NCBI GenBank assembly: GCA_903830985.1
Contig: CAIKVZ010000033.1
Coordinates: 1 to 64,000, forward strand
DNA length: 64,000 bases
Source: an uncultured beta proteobacterium
GTDB taxonomy: Bacteria; Pseudomonadota; Gammaproteobacteria; Burkholderiales; Burkholderiaceae_C
Direction of reading: 5' to 3'
The notes below the pieces were generated by a model, which worked only from the letters and a program-made list of their open reading frames with translations, searched no databases and had not been told where the DNA came from. Below are positions 9,973 through 20,787 of the stretch, piece by piece; positions within the stretch are counted from its first letter, which is position 1, and the number at the start of each line of letters is the position of its first letter. The translations under genes and the position numbers were made by a program.

Positions 9973-11019
9973 ATGAAGGTCACCGTGCTGTATGCCGGCG
10001 GGGCTTCACCGCACGCGGGTTGGGTAGCGATCGACGAACTGGCGCAACTGCTGGCGCAGTACTTTGGCGCCGAGTTGCTGTCGCCCAAGCCCGTGCCCCA
10101 TGCCTGGCCGCGGCGCGTGCTGCGCCCGCACCAGATCCGCTACGAGCCTTTGACCAGCGCGGGCGGCGACGTACTGATCGTGGTGGCGCGCGGTCCTGGC
10201 GACCTGGGGCTGATCAGCGCCATCCCCGACTGCCGGCGCAAGTTCGGCAAGATCTACGGCTTTGTCACCGACTCCTATTTCCAGGCCGGCTTTGTCCAGG
10301 ATACGGCACTGTTTGACGCCATCACCGTCACGGCGCACGAGGATGTGGCTTTTCCTGCCGCGCGCTTTGGCATTGCGGTGCAGCAGTTGTACCAGGGCGC
10401 TGATTGCCTGAGCTGGGTGCCGCGCCGGCTGTTGCCACGAGAGGTCGACGTGATCGGCTTTGGCCGCACACCGCCGAGCTACCAGGCGGCTTTTTCGGCG
10501 CGCTTTCACCCGGCCGCTTCCGAACATCTGTACCTGCATTCGCCCTTGGGCAACCTGGCAGGTCCGAGCGTGGCGCTGGAGCGCGGCATGCTGTTCAAGC
10601 TGCTGCAGCGCAGCCGCATTTCGCTGGCCTTTCATCTGCTGGTGGAACCCCAGGGCGACCGGCCGCGCTCCATGATGGTGACCAGCCGCTGGTTGGAGTC
10701 GCTGCTGTCGGGTTGCATCGTGGCGGGGCGGCGCCCGGTGTCGCGCATGGCCGACGAGATGCTCAACTGGCCCGGTGCCACGGTGGAGCTGTCCCACGAC
10801 CCGCAGCAGGCGGGCGACGAAATCGAGGCGCTGCTGGCGCGCAACGACACACTGGCGTCACAACGGCGCAGCAACATGTTCCACACCCTGAGCCAGCACG
10901 ATTGGCGCCACCGCATCCGTGTGCTGTGTGCGCTGTGGCAACTGCCAGAGCCGGCCGCTTTGCGCGACGATCTGGCGCTGCTGCAGCAAGTGGGTGCGAT
11001 GTACGCCCCCGTCCCCTGA
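9973..11019 (+). CDS. Hypothetical protein, possibly glycosyltransferase-like
   Basis: 348 aa from MKVTVLYAGGASPHAGW; C-terminal TSRWLESLLSGCIVAGRRPVSRMADEMLNWPGATVEL resembles GT-B C-terminal segments; location in polysaccharide locus. Confidence 0.55.
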   Translation: MKVTVLYAGGASPHAGWVAIDELAQLLAQYFGAELLSPKPVPHAWPRRVLRPHQIRYEPLTSAGGDVLIVVARGPGDLGLISAIPDCRRKFGKIYGFVTDSYFQAGFVQDTALFDAITVTAHEDVAFPAARFGIAVQQLYQGADCLSWVPRRLLPREVDVIGFGRTPPSYQAAFSARFHPAASEHLYLHSPLGNLAGPSVALERGMLFKLLQRSRISLAFHLLVEPQGDRPRSMMVTSRWLESLLSGCIVAGRRPVSRMADEMLNWPGATVELSHDPQQAGDEIEALLARNDTLASQRRSNMFHTLSQHDWRHRIRVLCALWQLPEPAALRDDLALLQQVGAMYAPVP

Positions 11020-11053
11020 ATCTGGTTAACCCAAGAAAGCGCAGCGAATCCCC

Positions 11054-12070
11054 ATGATTTTTGTCACTGGCGGGGCCGGCTACATCGGCTCGCACACCTG
11101 TGTGGAATTACTCCAGGCGGGGCACGAGGTCACGGTATTCGACAATTTCAGCAACAGCTGTGAGGAGGCCCTGGCGCGCGTGGCGTCCATCGCGGGCAAG
11201 GCCCCGCAACTGGTGCGCGGTGACATTCGGGACGGTGCCGCGCTGACCGCAGCACTGCGCGCGAGCGGCGCCCAGGCTGTGATCCATTTTGCCGGGCTCA
11301 AGGCGGTGGGCGAGTCGGTTGAGCAACCCTTGCGCTACTACGACAACAACGTTGTGGGCACGCTGCGCTTGCTCGAGGCCATGCAGGATTGCGGCGTCAA
11401 GAGCCTGGTGTTCAGTTCTTCCGCCACGGTCTACGGCGACCCGCAATACCTGCCGCTGACCGAGGACCATCCCCTGTCCGCCACCAACCCCTATGGCCGC
11501 AGCAAGCTGGTGATCGAGGAGATGCTGCGCGACCTGTACCGCAGCGACCCCGCCTGGCACATCGCCATCCTGCGCTACTTCAACCCCGTGGGCGCGCACG
11601 CCAGCGGCCTGATCGGCGAGGACCCGCAGGGACCACCGAACAACCTGCTGCCCTTTGTGGCCCAGGTGGCAGTAGGTCGACGCGAATTCCTCAACGTCTG
11701 GGGCGACGACTACGCCACGCCCGACGGTACGGGCGTGCGCGACTACATCCATGTGGTGGACCTGGCGCTGGGCCATTTGCAGGCGCTCAAACGCCTGCAA
11801 CGGGGCGCGCAGTGCCTGGAAGTTAACCTGGGAACCGGCGTGGGCTACAGCGTGCTCGACATGGTGCGTGCCTTCGAAAAGGCCGCCGGCAAACCGGTGC
11901 CCTACCGGGTCGGTCCGCGCCGACCGGGCGACGTAGCCTCGTGCTATGCCGAGCCGGGGCGGGCCGCCGAGTTGCTGCAGTGGCGCGCGCGGCGCGGTCT
12001 GGATGAAATGTGTGCAGATGCCTGGCGCTGGCAGAGCGCCAATCCGAACGGATATGGAGCGAGCGAATAA
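11054..12070 (+). CDS. galE: UDP-glucose 4-epimerase
   Basis: [50 protein letters not shown]. Confidence 0.96.
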   Translation: MIFVTGGAGYIGSHTCVELLQAGHEVTVFDNFSNSCEEALARVASIAGKAPQLVRGDIRDGAALTAALRASGAQAVIHFAGLKAVGESVEQPLRYYDNNVVGTLRLLEAMQDCGVKSLVFSSSATVYGDPQYLPLTEDHPLSATNPYGRSKLVIEEMLRDLYRSDPAWHIAILRYFNPVGAHASGLIGEDPQGPPNNLLPFVAQVAVGRREFLNVWGDDYATPDGTGVRDYIHVVDLALGHLQALKRLQRGAQCLEVNLGTGVGYSVLDMVRAFEKAAGKPVPYRVGPRRPGDVASCYAEPGRAAELLQWRARRGLDEMCADAWRWQSANPNGYGASE

Positions 12071-13173
12071 TGGCCAAGGGAATGATTCTGGCGGCGGGCC
12101 AGGGAACGCGCGTGCGGCCCCTGACGACCGACCTGCCCAAGCCGATGGTGCCGATTCTGGGCAAGCCGGTGATGGAGTACCTGATCGAGCATCTGGCGCG
12201 CCACGGCATCACCGAGATCATGGTGAACGTGGCCTGGCACCATGAAAAGATCGAAGAGTATTTCGGCGACGGACACCGCTGGGGGGTGGAGATCGGCTAC
12301 GCCTACGAGGGTGTGCGCGAGTACGGCGACATCCTGCCGCGCCCCATGGGCTCGGCCGGCGGCATGCGCCGCATCCAGGATTTCGGCGGCTTCTTTGACG
12401 ACACCACGCTGGTGCTGTGCGGCGACGCGCTGATCGACCTGGACATCACGGCCGCGCTGGCCGAGCACAAGGCCAAGGGCGCCATCGCCAGCCTGATTGC
12501 CATGGACGTGCCGCTGGCCGAGGTGCACGCCTACGGCATCGTGGTGGCTGGCCCCGACGGGCAGATCGAGTCCTTCCAGGAAAAGCCCAAGCCGGCCGAG
12601 GCCAAATCGACGCTGGCCAGCACCGGCATCTACATCTTCGAGCCCGCCGTGCTGGGCTTTGTGCCGCCGGGCAAGGTTTACGACATCGGCTCGCAACTGT
12701 TCCCCGATCTGGTGGCGCAGGGCCTGCCCTTTTATGCGCAGAACCGCCCGTTCAACTGGATCGACATCGGCCGCGTGAGCGACTACTGGTCGGTGCTGCA
12801 GCGCGTGCTCAGCGGCGAAGTGGCTGACATGACCATGCCCGGGCGCCAGATCAAACCCGGCATCTGGGTTGGCCTGAACACCTCTATCCCATGGGACAAG
12901 GTGAAGATCGAAGGCCCGGTCTACATCGGCTCGAGCGTGCGCATCGAGCCCGGCGCCAGCATCACCGGACCGGCCTGGATCGGCCACGGCAGCCACATCC
13001 GTACCGGGGCCCGGGTGGTGCGCAGCATCCTGTTCGAGTACACGCGCATTGCCGCCGACATGCGCTTCAGCGAGATGATTGTCTCGCCCGATTACTGCGT
13101 GGACCGGCATGGCGACACCCTGTACCGCGGCGACGACACGGCCCAGCTGCGCTGGGGCGACGCCCGGGCCTGA
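12070..13173 (+). CDS. Sugar-phosphate nucleotidyltransferase with C-terminal hexapeptide region (mannose-1-P guanylyltransferase-like)
   Basis: [42 protein letters not shown]; overlaps galE stop (TAATG). Confidence 0.9.
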   Translation: MAKGMILAAGQGTRVRPLTTDLPKPMVPILGKPVMEYLIEHLARHGITEIMVNVAWHHEKIEEYFGDGHRWGVEIGYAYEGVREYGDILPRPMGSAGGMRRIQDFGGFFDDTTLVLCGDALIDLDITAALAEHKAKGAIASLIAMDVPLAEVHAYGIVVAGPDGQIESFQEKPKPAEAKSTLASTGIYIFEPAVLGFVPPGKVYDIGSQLFPDLVAQGLPFYAQNRPFNWIDIGRVSDYWSVLQRVLSGEVADMTMPGRQIKPGIWVGLNTSIPWDKVKIEGPVYIGSSVRIEPGASITGPAWIGHGSHIRTGARVVRSILFEYTRIAADMRFSEMIVSPDYCVDRHGDTLYRGDDTAQLRWGDARA

Positions 13174-13221
13174 GCTCGGTCAGCCCTTGACCCGTAGCGT
13201 GATTTTTTGATTGGACTGCGC

Positions 13222-14666
13222 ATGTTGATTCAACCGGTTGTTCTGTCGGGCGGCTCCGGCACCCGCCTGTGGCCCCTGTCGCGGGAGAAATACCCCAAGC
13301 AACTGCTGCCACTGATGGGTGAGGACTCGCTGCTGCAGGCGACGGTGCGCCGGCTCCAGGGCATCAATGGCGCAGAGCTCGCGCCGCCGATGGTGGTGTG
13401 CAACGAGGAGTACCGTTTTGTCATCGCCGAGCAGCTGCGCCTGCTGGGCCAAAGCGGCCCCATCGTGCTCGAGCCCATGGGGCGCAACACCGCACCGGCC
13501 CTGACGCTGGCGGCCTTCGCCGCGATGAAGGGCGGCGCCGATCCGGTGCTGCTGGTGATGCCTGCCGACCATGTGATCCTGGACACGGCCGCGTTTCAGC
13601 GCGTGGTGCTGCAGGGCGCGGCCTTGGCCGAACAAGGGCTGGTGGTGACCTTCGGCATCACCCCCGATGCGCCCGAGACCGGCTACGGCTACATCCAGCG
13701 CGGCGCACCCCATGGCGCCAACGCCAGCCTGATCGCGCGCTTTGTCGAGAAGCCCGACCTCGCCACGGCCCAGGTTTATCTGGACGACGGCGCCTACCTG
13801 TGGAACAGCGGCCTGTTCATGCTGCGCGCCTCGACCTGGCTGGCGCCATCGGCGTGTGCCGCGCCGACATTCTGGCCGCCTGCCGGAGCGCCTGGGACCA
13901 GGGCTCCACGGACGGCGGCTTCGTGCGCGTGGGCAAGGAGGCTTTTGCCCAATGCCCGGCGGACTCGATCGACTACGCCGTGATGGAACGCGTGGCCCAG
14001 GCCACGCCCGGCGCCGGCGCGGCGCTGCCGGCGGGCGTGGTCATTCCCCTGAGCGCCGGCTGGTCCGATGTCGGCGCCTGGGACGCGTTGTGGCAGGTGC
14101 TGCCCAAGGATCCCGACGGCAATGTGGCCCAGGGCGATGTCATGCTGCAGGACTGCCGCGACACGCTGGCGCTGTCCTCCGGTCGCCTCGTGGCCTGCGT
14201 GGGCGTGAGCGATCTGGTGGTGGTGGAAACGGCGGACGCGATCCTGGTGGCGCACAAGGACCACACCCAGGATGTGAAAAAAATCGTCGATCGCCTCAAG
14301 CAACAGGGACGCGCCGAAGGCGCCGTACACCGCAAGGTGTTTCGCCCCTGGGGTTGGTACGACGGCGTGGATGCGGGCGCGCGCTTTCAGGTCAAACGCA
14401 TCATGGTCAAGCCCGGCGGCACGCTGTCACTGCAGATGCACCATCACCGCGCCGAGCACTGGATCGTGGTCACGGGAACGGCCCGGGTGACGCGCGGCGA
14501 GACCAGTTTTCTGGTGAGCGAAAACGAGTCCACCTTCATTCCCCTGGGCACGCAACACCGGCTGGAAAACCCCGGGCGCGTGGCGCTGGAGATGATCGAG
14601 GTGCAGTCCGGCTCCTACCTGGGGGAAGACGACATCGTGCGTTTTGAAGACGTCTACGGGCGCTGA
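13222..14666 (+). pseudogene. manC: Mannose-1-phosphate guanylyltransferase / mannose-6-phosphate isomerase, reading frame split by a -1 shift near 13845
   Basis: N-part frame: MLIQPVVLSGGSGTRLWPLSREKYPKQLL..ASTWLA; continues in ORF 13398..14666 frame: AIGVCRADILAACRSAWDQG..RPWGWYDGVDAGARFQVKRIMVKPGGTLSLQMHHHRAEHWIVVTGTA. Confidence 0.88.
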
Positions 14667-14675
14667 GGCCGCAGC

Positions 14676-15596
14676 ATGGAAACCAAGTGGCTTGAAGATT
14701 TCGTCAGCCTGGCGGAGACGCACAGTTTCAGCCGCTCGGCCCAGCTGCGCCATGTGACGCAGCCGGCTTTCTCGCGGCGCATCCAGTCGCTGGAGGCCTG
14801 GGCCGGCACCGACCTCGTTGACCGCAGCTCCTACCCCACGCGTCTTACGCTGGCCGGCGAGACGCTGTATGCGCAGTCGCTGGAAATGCTGCAGGCGCTG
14901 CAGAGCACGCGCGCCATGCTGCGTGGCCACCATGTGGCGGGCCACGACGTGATCGAGTTCGCGGTGCCGCACACCCTGGCCTTCACTTTTTTCCCGGCCT
15001 GGCTGTCGAGCCTGCGCGGCGAGTTCGGCCCGATCAAGAGCCGCCTCATCGCCATGAATGTGCACGACGCTGTGATGCGCCTGGTCGAGGGCAGCTGTGA
15101 CCTGTTGATCTCCTACCACCACCCCTCGCAACCGATCCAGCTCGACTCGGATCGCTACGAGATGCTGAGCCTGGGGCAGGAGGTGCTCTCCCCCTATGTG
15201 CGCGCTGATGCCAGCGGGGGGCCGTTGTTCGAGTTGCCCGGACGCGCCGGGCAACTGCTGCCCTACCTGGGCTACGCGCCCGGCGCCTACCTGGGACGCG
15301 TGGTGGACCTGATCCTGCAGCAAAGCGGCACGCCGATCCATCTGGACCGGGTGTATGAGACCGACATGGCAGAAGGACTCAAGGCCATGGCCCTTGAAGG
15401 GCATGGCATCGCCTTTCTGCCCTACAGCGCGGTGCGCAAGGAGCTGCGCAGCAAGAAGCTGGTCAGCGCCGCACCCAGGGAGATGAGCGGGCTGGAGATG
15501 ACGCTGGACATCCGTGTCTACCGCGAACGCCCGCACGGCAACCTGAGACCCAAGGGAACGGCCCAGGCGCTTTGGGAATTTTTGGCCAAGGCCTGA
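14676..15596 (+). CDS. LysR-family transcriptional regulator
   Basis: METKWLEDFVSLAETHSFSRSAQLRHVTQPAFSRRIQSLEAWAGTDLVDRS. Confidence 0.94.
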   Translation: METKWLEDFVSLAETHSFSRSAQLRHVTQPAFSRRIQSLEAWAGTDLVDRSSYPTRLTLAGETLYAQSLEMLQALQSTRAMLRGHHVAGHDVIEFAVPHTLAFTFFPAWLSSLRGEFGPIKSRLIAMNVHDAVMRLVEGSCDLLISYHHPSQPIQLDSDRYEMLSLGQEVLSPYVRADASGGPLFELPGRAGQLLPYLGYAPGAYLGRVVDLILQQSGTPIHLDRVYETDMAEGLKAMALEGHGIAFLPYSAVRKELRSKKLVSAAPREMSGLEMTLDIRVYRERPHGNLRPKGTAQALWEFLAKA

Positions 15597-15633
15597 GCGG
15601 CACGGTCTGCAAAATCACGAGGATCCTCACATC

Positions 15634-16518
15634 ATGCGCAGTTCGTTTCGGTCCCTGGCCCTGGTGGTCTGTCTGCTCGGCTCGGGCGCACAGGCGCAGA
15701 CCGTGTTCGCACGCGTGGCCGGTGGCGGCAAGCTGGTCATCGCGCACCGCGAGTCGTCGATCCCGTTTTCCTACCTGGACGTCGAAAAGAAACCTGTGGG
15801 CTATGCCGTCGATCTGTGCCTGAAGATCGCCGAGGCCGTGCGCAGGAAGACCGGCATCAAGGCCATGCAGGTCGAGTTCCTGCAGGTCACGCCGGCGAAC
15901 CGCATCGCCATGGTGGAACAGGGACGGGCCGATCTGGAGTGCGGCTCCACCACCAACAACGCGGAACGACGGCAAAAGGTGGCTTTCACCATTCCCCACT
16001 TCATCGCCGGCGCCAGGCTGCTGGTGCGCGTCGACAGCACGGCGGAGCGGATCGAGGACATGGAGGGCAAGAAGCTGGTGTCGACCCAGGGCACAACCCC
16101 GCTCAAGGCGCTGGAGCAGGCGAACCGTGAGCGCATGCTGCACATCACGCTGCTGGAAGCGCCGGACCATGCACGCGCCGTCGAGATGGTGGAAAAGGGC
16201 GAGGCCGACGGCTTTGTCATGGACGACGTGCTGCTCTTCGGTCTGGCCGCGAATCGGGCCAATCCCGCCGCCCTCAAGGTGGTCGGCAAGTTCATCACCA
16301 CCGAGCCGCTGGCCATCATGCTGCCCAAGAGCGATCCCGAATTCAAGAAGCTGGTCGATGACGAAATGCGCCGCCTGATCCAGAGCCGGGAGATCTACGC
16401 CATCTACGACAAGTGGTTCATGAAGCCGATCCCGCCGAAGAACACGGCATTGAACATGCCGGCCAGCTACCTGCTGCGCGACTTCTGGAAGTTCCCGACG
16501 GACGTCGTGCCCTTCTGA
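15634..16518 (+). CDS. ABC transporter substrate-binding protein, family 3 (amino acid)
   Basis: Signal peptide, SIPFSYLDVEKKPVGYAVDLCLKIAEAV, QGRADLECGSTTNNAERRQKVAFT. Confidence 0.92.
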   Translation: MRSSFRSLALVVCLLGSGAQAQTVFARVAGGGKLVIAHRESSIPFSYLDVEKKPVGYAVDLCLKIAEAVRRKTGIKAMQVEFLQVTPANRIAMVEQGRADLECGSTTNNAERRQKVAFTIPHFIAGARLLVRVDSTAERIEDMEGKKLVSTQGTTPLKALEQANRERMLHITLLEAPDHARAVEMVEKGEADGFVMDDVLLFGLAANRANPAALKVVGKFITTEPLAIMLPKSDPEFKKLVDDEMRRLIQSREIYAIYDKWFMKPIPPKNTALNMPASYLLRDFWKFPTDVVPF

Positions 16519-16525
16519 CTACCGG

Positions 16526-16721
16526 CTTGTCATTGCGAGCCGCTTCAGCGGCGTGGCAATCCAGGTTCGTGGCTGCGCGGCCGATGTACGGCGTGCGTCC
16601 TCATGGTGCCAAACGCGCACAAATCGGCCGCCCGCCGCACACCAGCCGCTTGAAGTAACGACGCAAGGGCACGTTTCCTTGGGTGCTCATGGAAAGGCCC
16701 GAACGGCCGCGCGATGACAAG
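16526..16721. repeat. MITE-like / dispersed intergenic repeat with imperfect terminal inverted repeats
   Basis: Left CTTGTCATTGCGAGCCGCTTCAGCGGCGTGGCAATCCA; right end GGCCGCGCGATGACAAG whose reverse complement is CTTGTCATCGCGCGGCC. Confidence 0.6.
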
Positions 16722-16760
16722 TGGGCCAGCGACCCGCGCGTGATTTGGGACAATACCCCC

Positions 16761-17792
16761 ATGACCTCCCAAATCACCCTCACCCGACCCGACGACTGGC
16801 ACCTGCATGTGCGCGACGCACAGGCCTTGCACACCGTGGTGCCGCACAGCGCGGCGCAATTCGGCCGCGCCGTCATCATGCCCAACCTCAAGGTCCCGGT
16901 GACCACCGCGGCGCAGGCGCGGGCTTACAAGGCGCGCATCCTGGCGGCCGTGCCACCGGGCCTGCAGTTTGAGCCGCTGATGACCTTGTACCTCACCGAC
17001 AACACGTCACCCGACGAAGTGGCGCGCGCCAGGGACGCGGGTGTCGTGGCATTCAAGCTGTACCCGGCCGGCGCCACCACCAACAGCGATGCCGGTGTGA
17101 CCGATCTGCGCAAGACCTACGCCACGCTCGAGGCCATGCAACGCGCCGGCCTGTTGTTGCTGGTGCACGGCGAAGTGACCTCACCTGACGTCGACCTGTT
17201 CGACCGTGAAGCCGTGTTCATCGACACCCAATTGATCCCGCTGCGGCGCGATTTCCCTGAACTGAAGATCGTGTTCGAGCACATCACCACGAAGGAGGCG
17301 GCGCAGTACGTGGCCCAGGCCGGCGCCTTCACCGCAGCCACCGTCACGGCGCACCACCTGCTGTTCAATCGCAACGCGCTCTTCACCGGCGGCATCCGTC
17401 CGCATTACTACTGCCTGCCGGTGCTCAAACGCGAGGTCCATCGGCTGGCGCTGGTGCAGGCCTCCACCAGCGGCTCCGACCGGTTTTTCCTCGGCACGGA
17501 CAGCGCGCCGCACGCGGCCCACCTGAAGGAGCATGCCAGCGGCTGTGCCGGTTGCTACACCGCGCACGCCGCGCTGGAGATGTACGCCGAGGCCTTCGAT
17601 GCGGCGAACGCGCTGGACCGGCTTGAGGGCTTTGCCAGCTTTCATGGACCCGCTTTCTACGGCCTGCCACGCAACGGCGGCAGCGTCACGCTGCGGCGCG
17701 AGTCCTGGACGCCGCCGGCGAGCTTTGCCTTCGGCGAGGCCGAACTCAAGCCGCTGCGCGCGGGCGAAGCCCTGCCGTGGCGCATGGTCTAG
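16761..17792 (+). CDS. pyrC: Dihydroorotase
   Basis: [59 protein letters not shown]. Confidence 0.96.
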   Translation: MTSQITLTRPDDWHLHVRDAQALHTVVPHSAAQFGRAVIMPNLKVPVTTAAQARAYKARILAAVPPGLQFEPLMTLYLTDNTSPDEVARARDAGVVAFKLYPAGATTNSDAGVTDLRKTYATLEAMQRAGLLLLVHGEVTSPDVDLFDREAVFIDTQLIPLRRDFPELKIVFEHITTKEAAQYVAQAGAFTAATVTAHHLLFNRNALFTGGIRPHYYCLPVLKREVHRLALVQASTSGSDRFFLGTDSAPHAAHLKEHASGCAGCYTAHAALEMYAEAFDAANALDRLEGFASFHGPAFYGLPRNGGSVTLRRESWTPPASFAFGEAELKPLRAGEALPWRMV

Positions 17793-18538
17793 AACTGATC
17801 GACTGGAGCGCACCCTGGCTGGCGCAGCTGCGCCTGCGCGGCGAAGGGATCGCCGCTACCGTGCAGCAGGGGCTCAGCGTGGCCGAGGCCTTGAACCAGG
17901 CCGGTCCGGCGCCGGTGCGCTTCGTGCCCCAAGCCGAGTTGCCTGCCGGCATGGCCTACGAGGACTTCATATTTCGCAGCGGGCGCTGCCCGACGCGCGA
18001 CGGTCTGCACGATTTTTTCAACGGTCTGTGCTGGCTGCACCTGCCGCTGGTCAAGCAGCAGCTGAACCGGATTCAGGCGCAGCAGATCGCCGCCGACGGC
18101 ATTCAGTGCGTGCGCGGACGGGTGCGCGACGCCGCCACGCTGTTCGACGAGAATGCGGCGCTGTTTCAGGGGCCGGACGCGCTCTGGGGCGCCTTGCTGG
18201 CTAAAGATTGGCAGCGCCTGTTCGTCGAGTTGCGCCCCCTTTGGGCCCAGGCGCAATTGCTGATCATCGGCCACGCCCTGATGGAAAAACTGATTTGTCC
18301 GCGCAAGGGCATGACAGCCCATGTGTACCGCGCGCAGTCCTTTGTGACCTCACTGGCCGAGCTCGACCAGTGGCTGGCGCACGATGTCAGCGCCGACAAG
18401 CTCGCGCTCAAGCCCTTTGCCCCGCTGCCGGTGCTGGGTGTCCCTGGCTGGTGCCGCGCCAATGAGGCCGCCGACTTCTACCGCGATGTGGCCGTGTTCC
18501 GTGGGCCCGCAGCCACCGCGCCGGGATGCCTGCCGTGA
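17777..18538 (+). CDS. DUF3025 domain-containing protein (GTG start, overlaps pyrC end)
   Basis: [44 protein letters not shown] characteristic of DUF3025. Confidence 0.8.
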   Translation: MAHGLELIDWSAPWLAQLRLRGEGIAATVQQGLSVAEALNQAGPAPVRFVPQAELPAGMAYEDFIFRSGRCPTRDGLHDFFNGLCWLHLPLVKQQLNRIQAQQIAADGIQCVRGRVRDAATLFDENAALFQGPDALWGALLAKDWQRLFVELRPLWAQAQLLIIGHALMEKLICPRKGMTAHVYRAQSFVTSLAELDQWLAHDVSADKLALKPFAPLPVLGVPGWCRANEAADFYRDVAVFRGPAATAPGCLP

Positions 18539-18648
18539 TTCAAAGCCCGGTGCGCGAGCAGGCCAAACGCCGGGCGACTTGATATTTAAGGTCTGGCCCA
18601 TACCATTGGGCTTCAGGGTTGCTTTCGCGGCCCGTCTCCAAGGACATC

Positions 18649-19518
18649 ATGAAACGCATTCTCCTGTTGGTTCTGACCAATGTCGCCGTGGTCGCCGTGC
18701 TCGGCCTGGTGGCCAGTTTGCTGGGAGTGAACCGCTACCTGAACGCCAGCGGGTTGAACCTGGGACTGCTGCTGGGCTACGCGCTGGTCATCGGCTTTGG
18801 CGGCGCCATCATTTCCCTGCTGATCAGCAAGCCCATGGCCAAGTGGTCTTCGGGTGTGCGCGTGATTGCCCAGCCGCAAAACGCCGACGAGGCCTGGATC
18901 GTGGAAACGGTGCGCAAGCTCGCCGAGAAAGCCGGCGTTGGCATGCCCGAGGTTGGCATCTTCGAGGGCGACCCGAACGCCTTTGCCACCGGCGCCTTCA
19001 AGAATTCGGCCCTGGTGGCGGTGTCCACCGGCCTGCTGCAGAGCATGACGCACGAGGAGATCGAGGCCGTGATCGGCCACGAGATCGCGCACGTGGCCAA
19101 TGGCGACATGGTCACGATGACGCTGATCCAGGGCGTGATGAACACCTTCGTGGTGTTCCTGAGTCGCGTCATCGGCTACGCCGTGGACAGCTTTTTGCGC
19201 CGGGGGGACGACCGCTCGGGACCGGGCATAGGCTACATGGTCACGACCTTTGTGCTCGACATCGTGCTCGGTTTTGCCGCTGCCATGGTGGTGGCCTGGT
19301 TTTCGCGTCAGCGCGAATTCCGCGCCGACGCGGGCTCGACCCAGTTGATGGGTCGGCGTCAGCCCATGATCAATGCGCTGGCGCGCCTGGGCGGACTGCA
19401 GACGGCTGAGTTGCCCAAGAGCATGGCTGCCATGGGCATCGCCGGCGGTATCGGCAAATTGTTCTCCACGCACCCGCCGATGGAAGAGCGTATTGCGGCG
19501 CTGCAGGCCGCGACCTGA
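18649..19518 (+). CDS. htpX: Membrane zinc metalloprotease HtpX
   Basis: [57 protein letters not shown]. Confidence 0.97.
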   Translation: MKRILLLVLTNVAVVAVLGLVASLLGVNRYLNASGLNLGLLLGYALVIGFGGAIISLLISKPMAKWSSGVRVIAQPQNADEAWIVETVRKLAEKAGVGMPEVGIFEGDPNAFATGAFKNSALVAVSTGLLQSMTHEEIEAVIGHEIAHVANGDMVTMTLIQGVMNTFVVFLSRVIGYAVDSFLRRGDDRSGPGIGYMVTTFVLDIVLGFAAAMVVAWFSRQREFRADAGSTQLMGRRQPMINALARLGGLQTAELPKSMAAMGIAGGIGKLFSTHPPMEERIAALQAAT

Positions 19519-20625
19519 TCAGCCAACCCGCGTCGTCACGCGCGCCGCCAGGGCGCACATCAGCTCGTAACCCAGGGTGCCGGCGGCGTGTGCCACCTCG
19601 TCAATGGACAGCACGGCGCCCTTGCTGGCGCGGCCCCACAGCGTGACTTCGCTGCCAAAACCTGCAGGAATACCCGCCTGTTGCAGCGGGGTCAGGTCCA
19701 CGCACAGCATGTCCATGCTGACGCGTCCCAGGGTGCGGGTGCGCACGCCATCCACCAGGATCGGCGTGCCCGTGGGGCACAGTCGCGGGTAGCCGTCGGC
19801 GTAACCGCAGGCCACCACGCCCACGCGCATCGGCCCCGGCGCGACAAAGCTCGAGCCATAGCCCACGGAGTCGCCGGCCGCCAATGTTTGCGTGGCTATG
19901 AGGCGACTGGCCAGCGTCATGGCGGGCAGCAGACCCCAATGCGCGGCGTCGTGCTCGGGATGGTCCGGTGCGCTGCCGTACAGCGAAATCCCTGCGCGCA
20001 CCCAGTCGGCGCGTACCTCGGCGCCCTGCGCGTGGCGCAGGATGGCGGCGCTGTTGCTCAAGCTGCGTTCTCCCGGCAGGTCCTGCGTGTGCTGCTGGAA
20101 CACCGCCATCTGTTGCGCAATGCCCTTCGGGCCGTCGGCGTCGCTGAAGTGCGCCATGTGCGAGATCTCGTCCACCTGCGGCAGGGCGTTAAGCCGCGTC
20201 CAGGCCGAGCGGTAGCTGTGCGGTGCAAAGCCCAGGCGGTTCATGCCGGAGTTCATCTTCAGGAAGACGCGCTGCGGCACGTTGGTCTTGTGCTGGCTCA
20301 GCATGTCGATCTGCTGCTCACAATGCACGGCGTGCCACAGGTCCAGGCGCGAGCACAGTTCTAGGTCGCGCTGCTCGAACACGCCCTCGAGCAGCAGGAT
20401 GGGGCCGCGCCAACCCAGGTCGCGCAGCACCTGGGCCTCGGCCAGATCCAGCAGGGCAAAGCCGTCGGCGCCACGCAGCCCTTCAAAGGCTCGTGCGATG
20501 CCGTGGCCGTAGGCATCGGCCTTGACCACGGCCCAGACCCTGGCGTCGGGGGCGGCAGCGCGTGCGCGGTTCAAATTGTGGTGCAGGGCGTCGGTGTGGA
20601 CGGTGGCGTGAATGGGACGGGGCAT
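19519..20625 (-). CDS. alr: Alanine racemase
   Basis: [49 protein letters not shown]. Confidence 0.95.
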   Translation of the reverse strand: MPRPIHATVHTDALHHNLNRARAAAPDARVWAVVKADAYGHGIARAFEGLRGADGFALLDLAEAQVLRDLGWRGPILLLEGVFEQRDLELCSRLDLWHAVHCEQQIDMLSQHKTNVPQRVFLKMNSGMNRLGFAPHSYRSAWTRLNALPQVDEISHMAHFSDADGPKGIAQQMAVFQQHTQDLPGERSLSNSAAILRHAQGAEVRADWVRAGISLYGSAPDHPEHDAAHWGLLPAMTLASRLIATQTLAAGDSVGYGSSFVAPGPMRVGVVACGYADGYPRLCPTGTPILVDGVRTRTLGRVSMDMLCVDLTPLQQAGIPAGFGSEVTLWGRASKGAVLSIDEVAHAAGTLGYELMCALAARVTTRVG

Positions 20626-20787
20626 GAGAGCAGCTTTCGGACACAGGCGCAATGGCGACGATGGCTGGATTTTGACAGGGCCAGCACTTGTCGGCGCGTG
20701 ATATAACCCACGCCAGTGTGTCCCCACGTTGTGTGACACCGCGATTAATTGCAATTACTTTTTCGACCCGTTAAGCCAAAGTGATCG

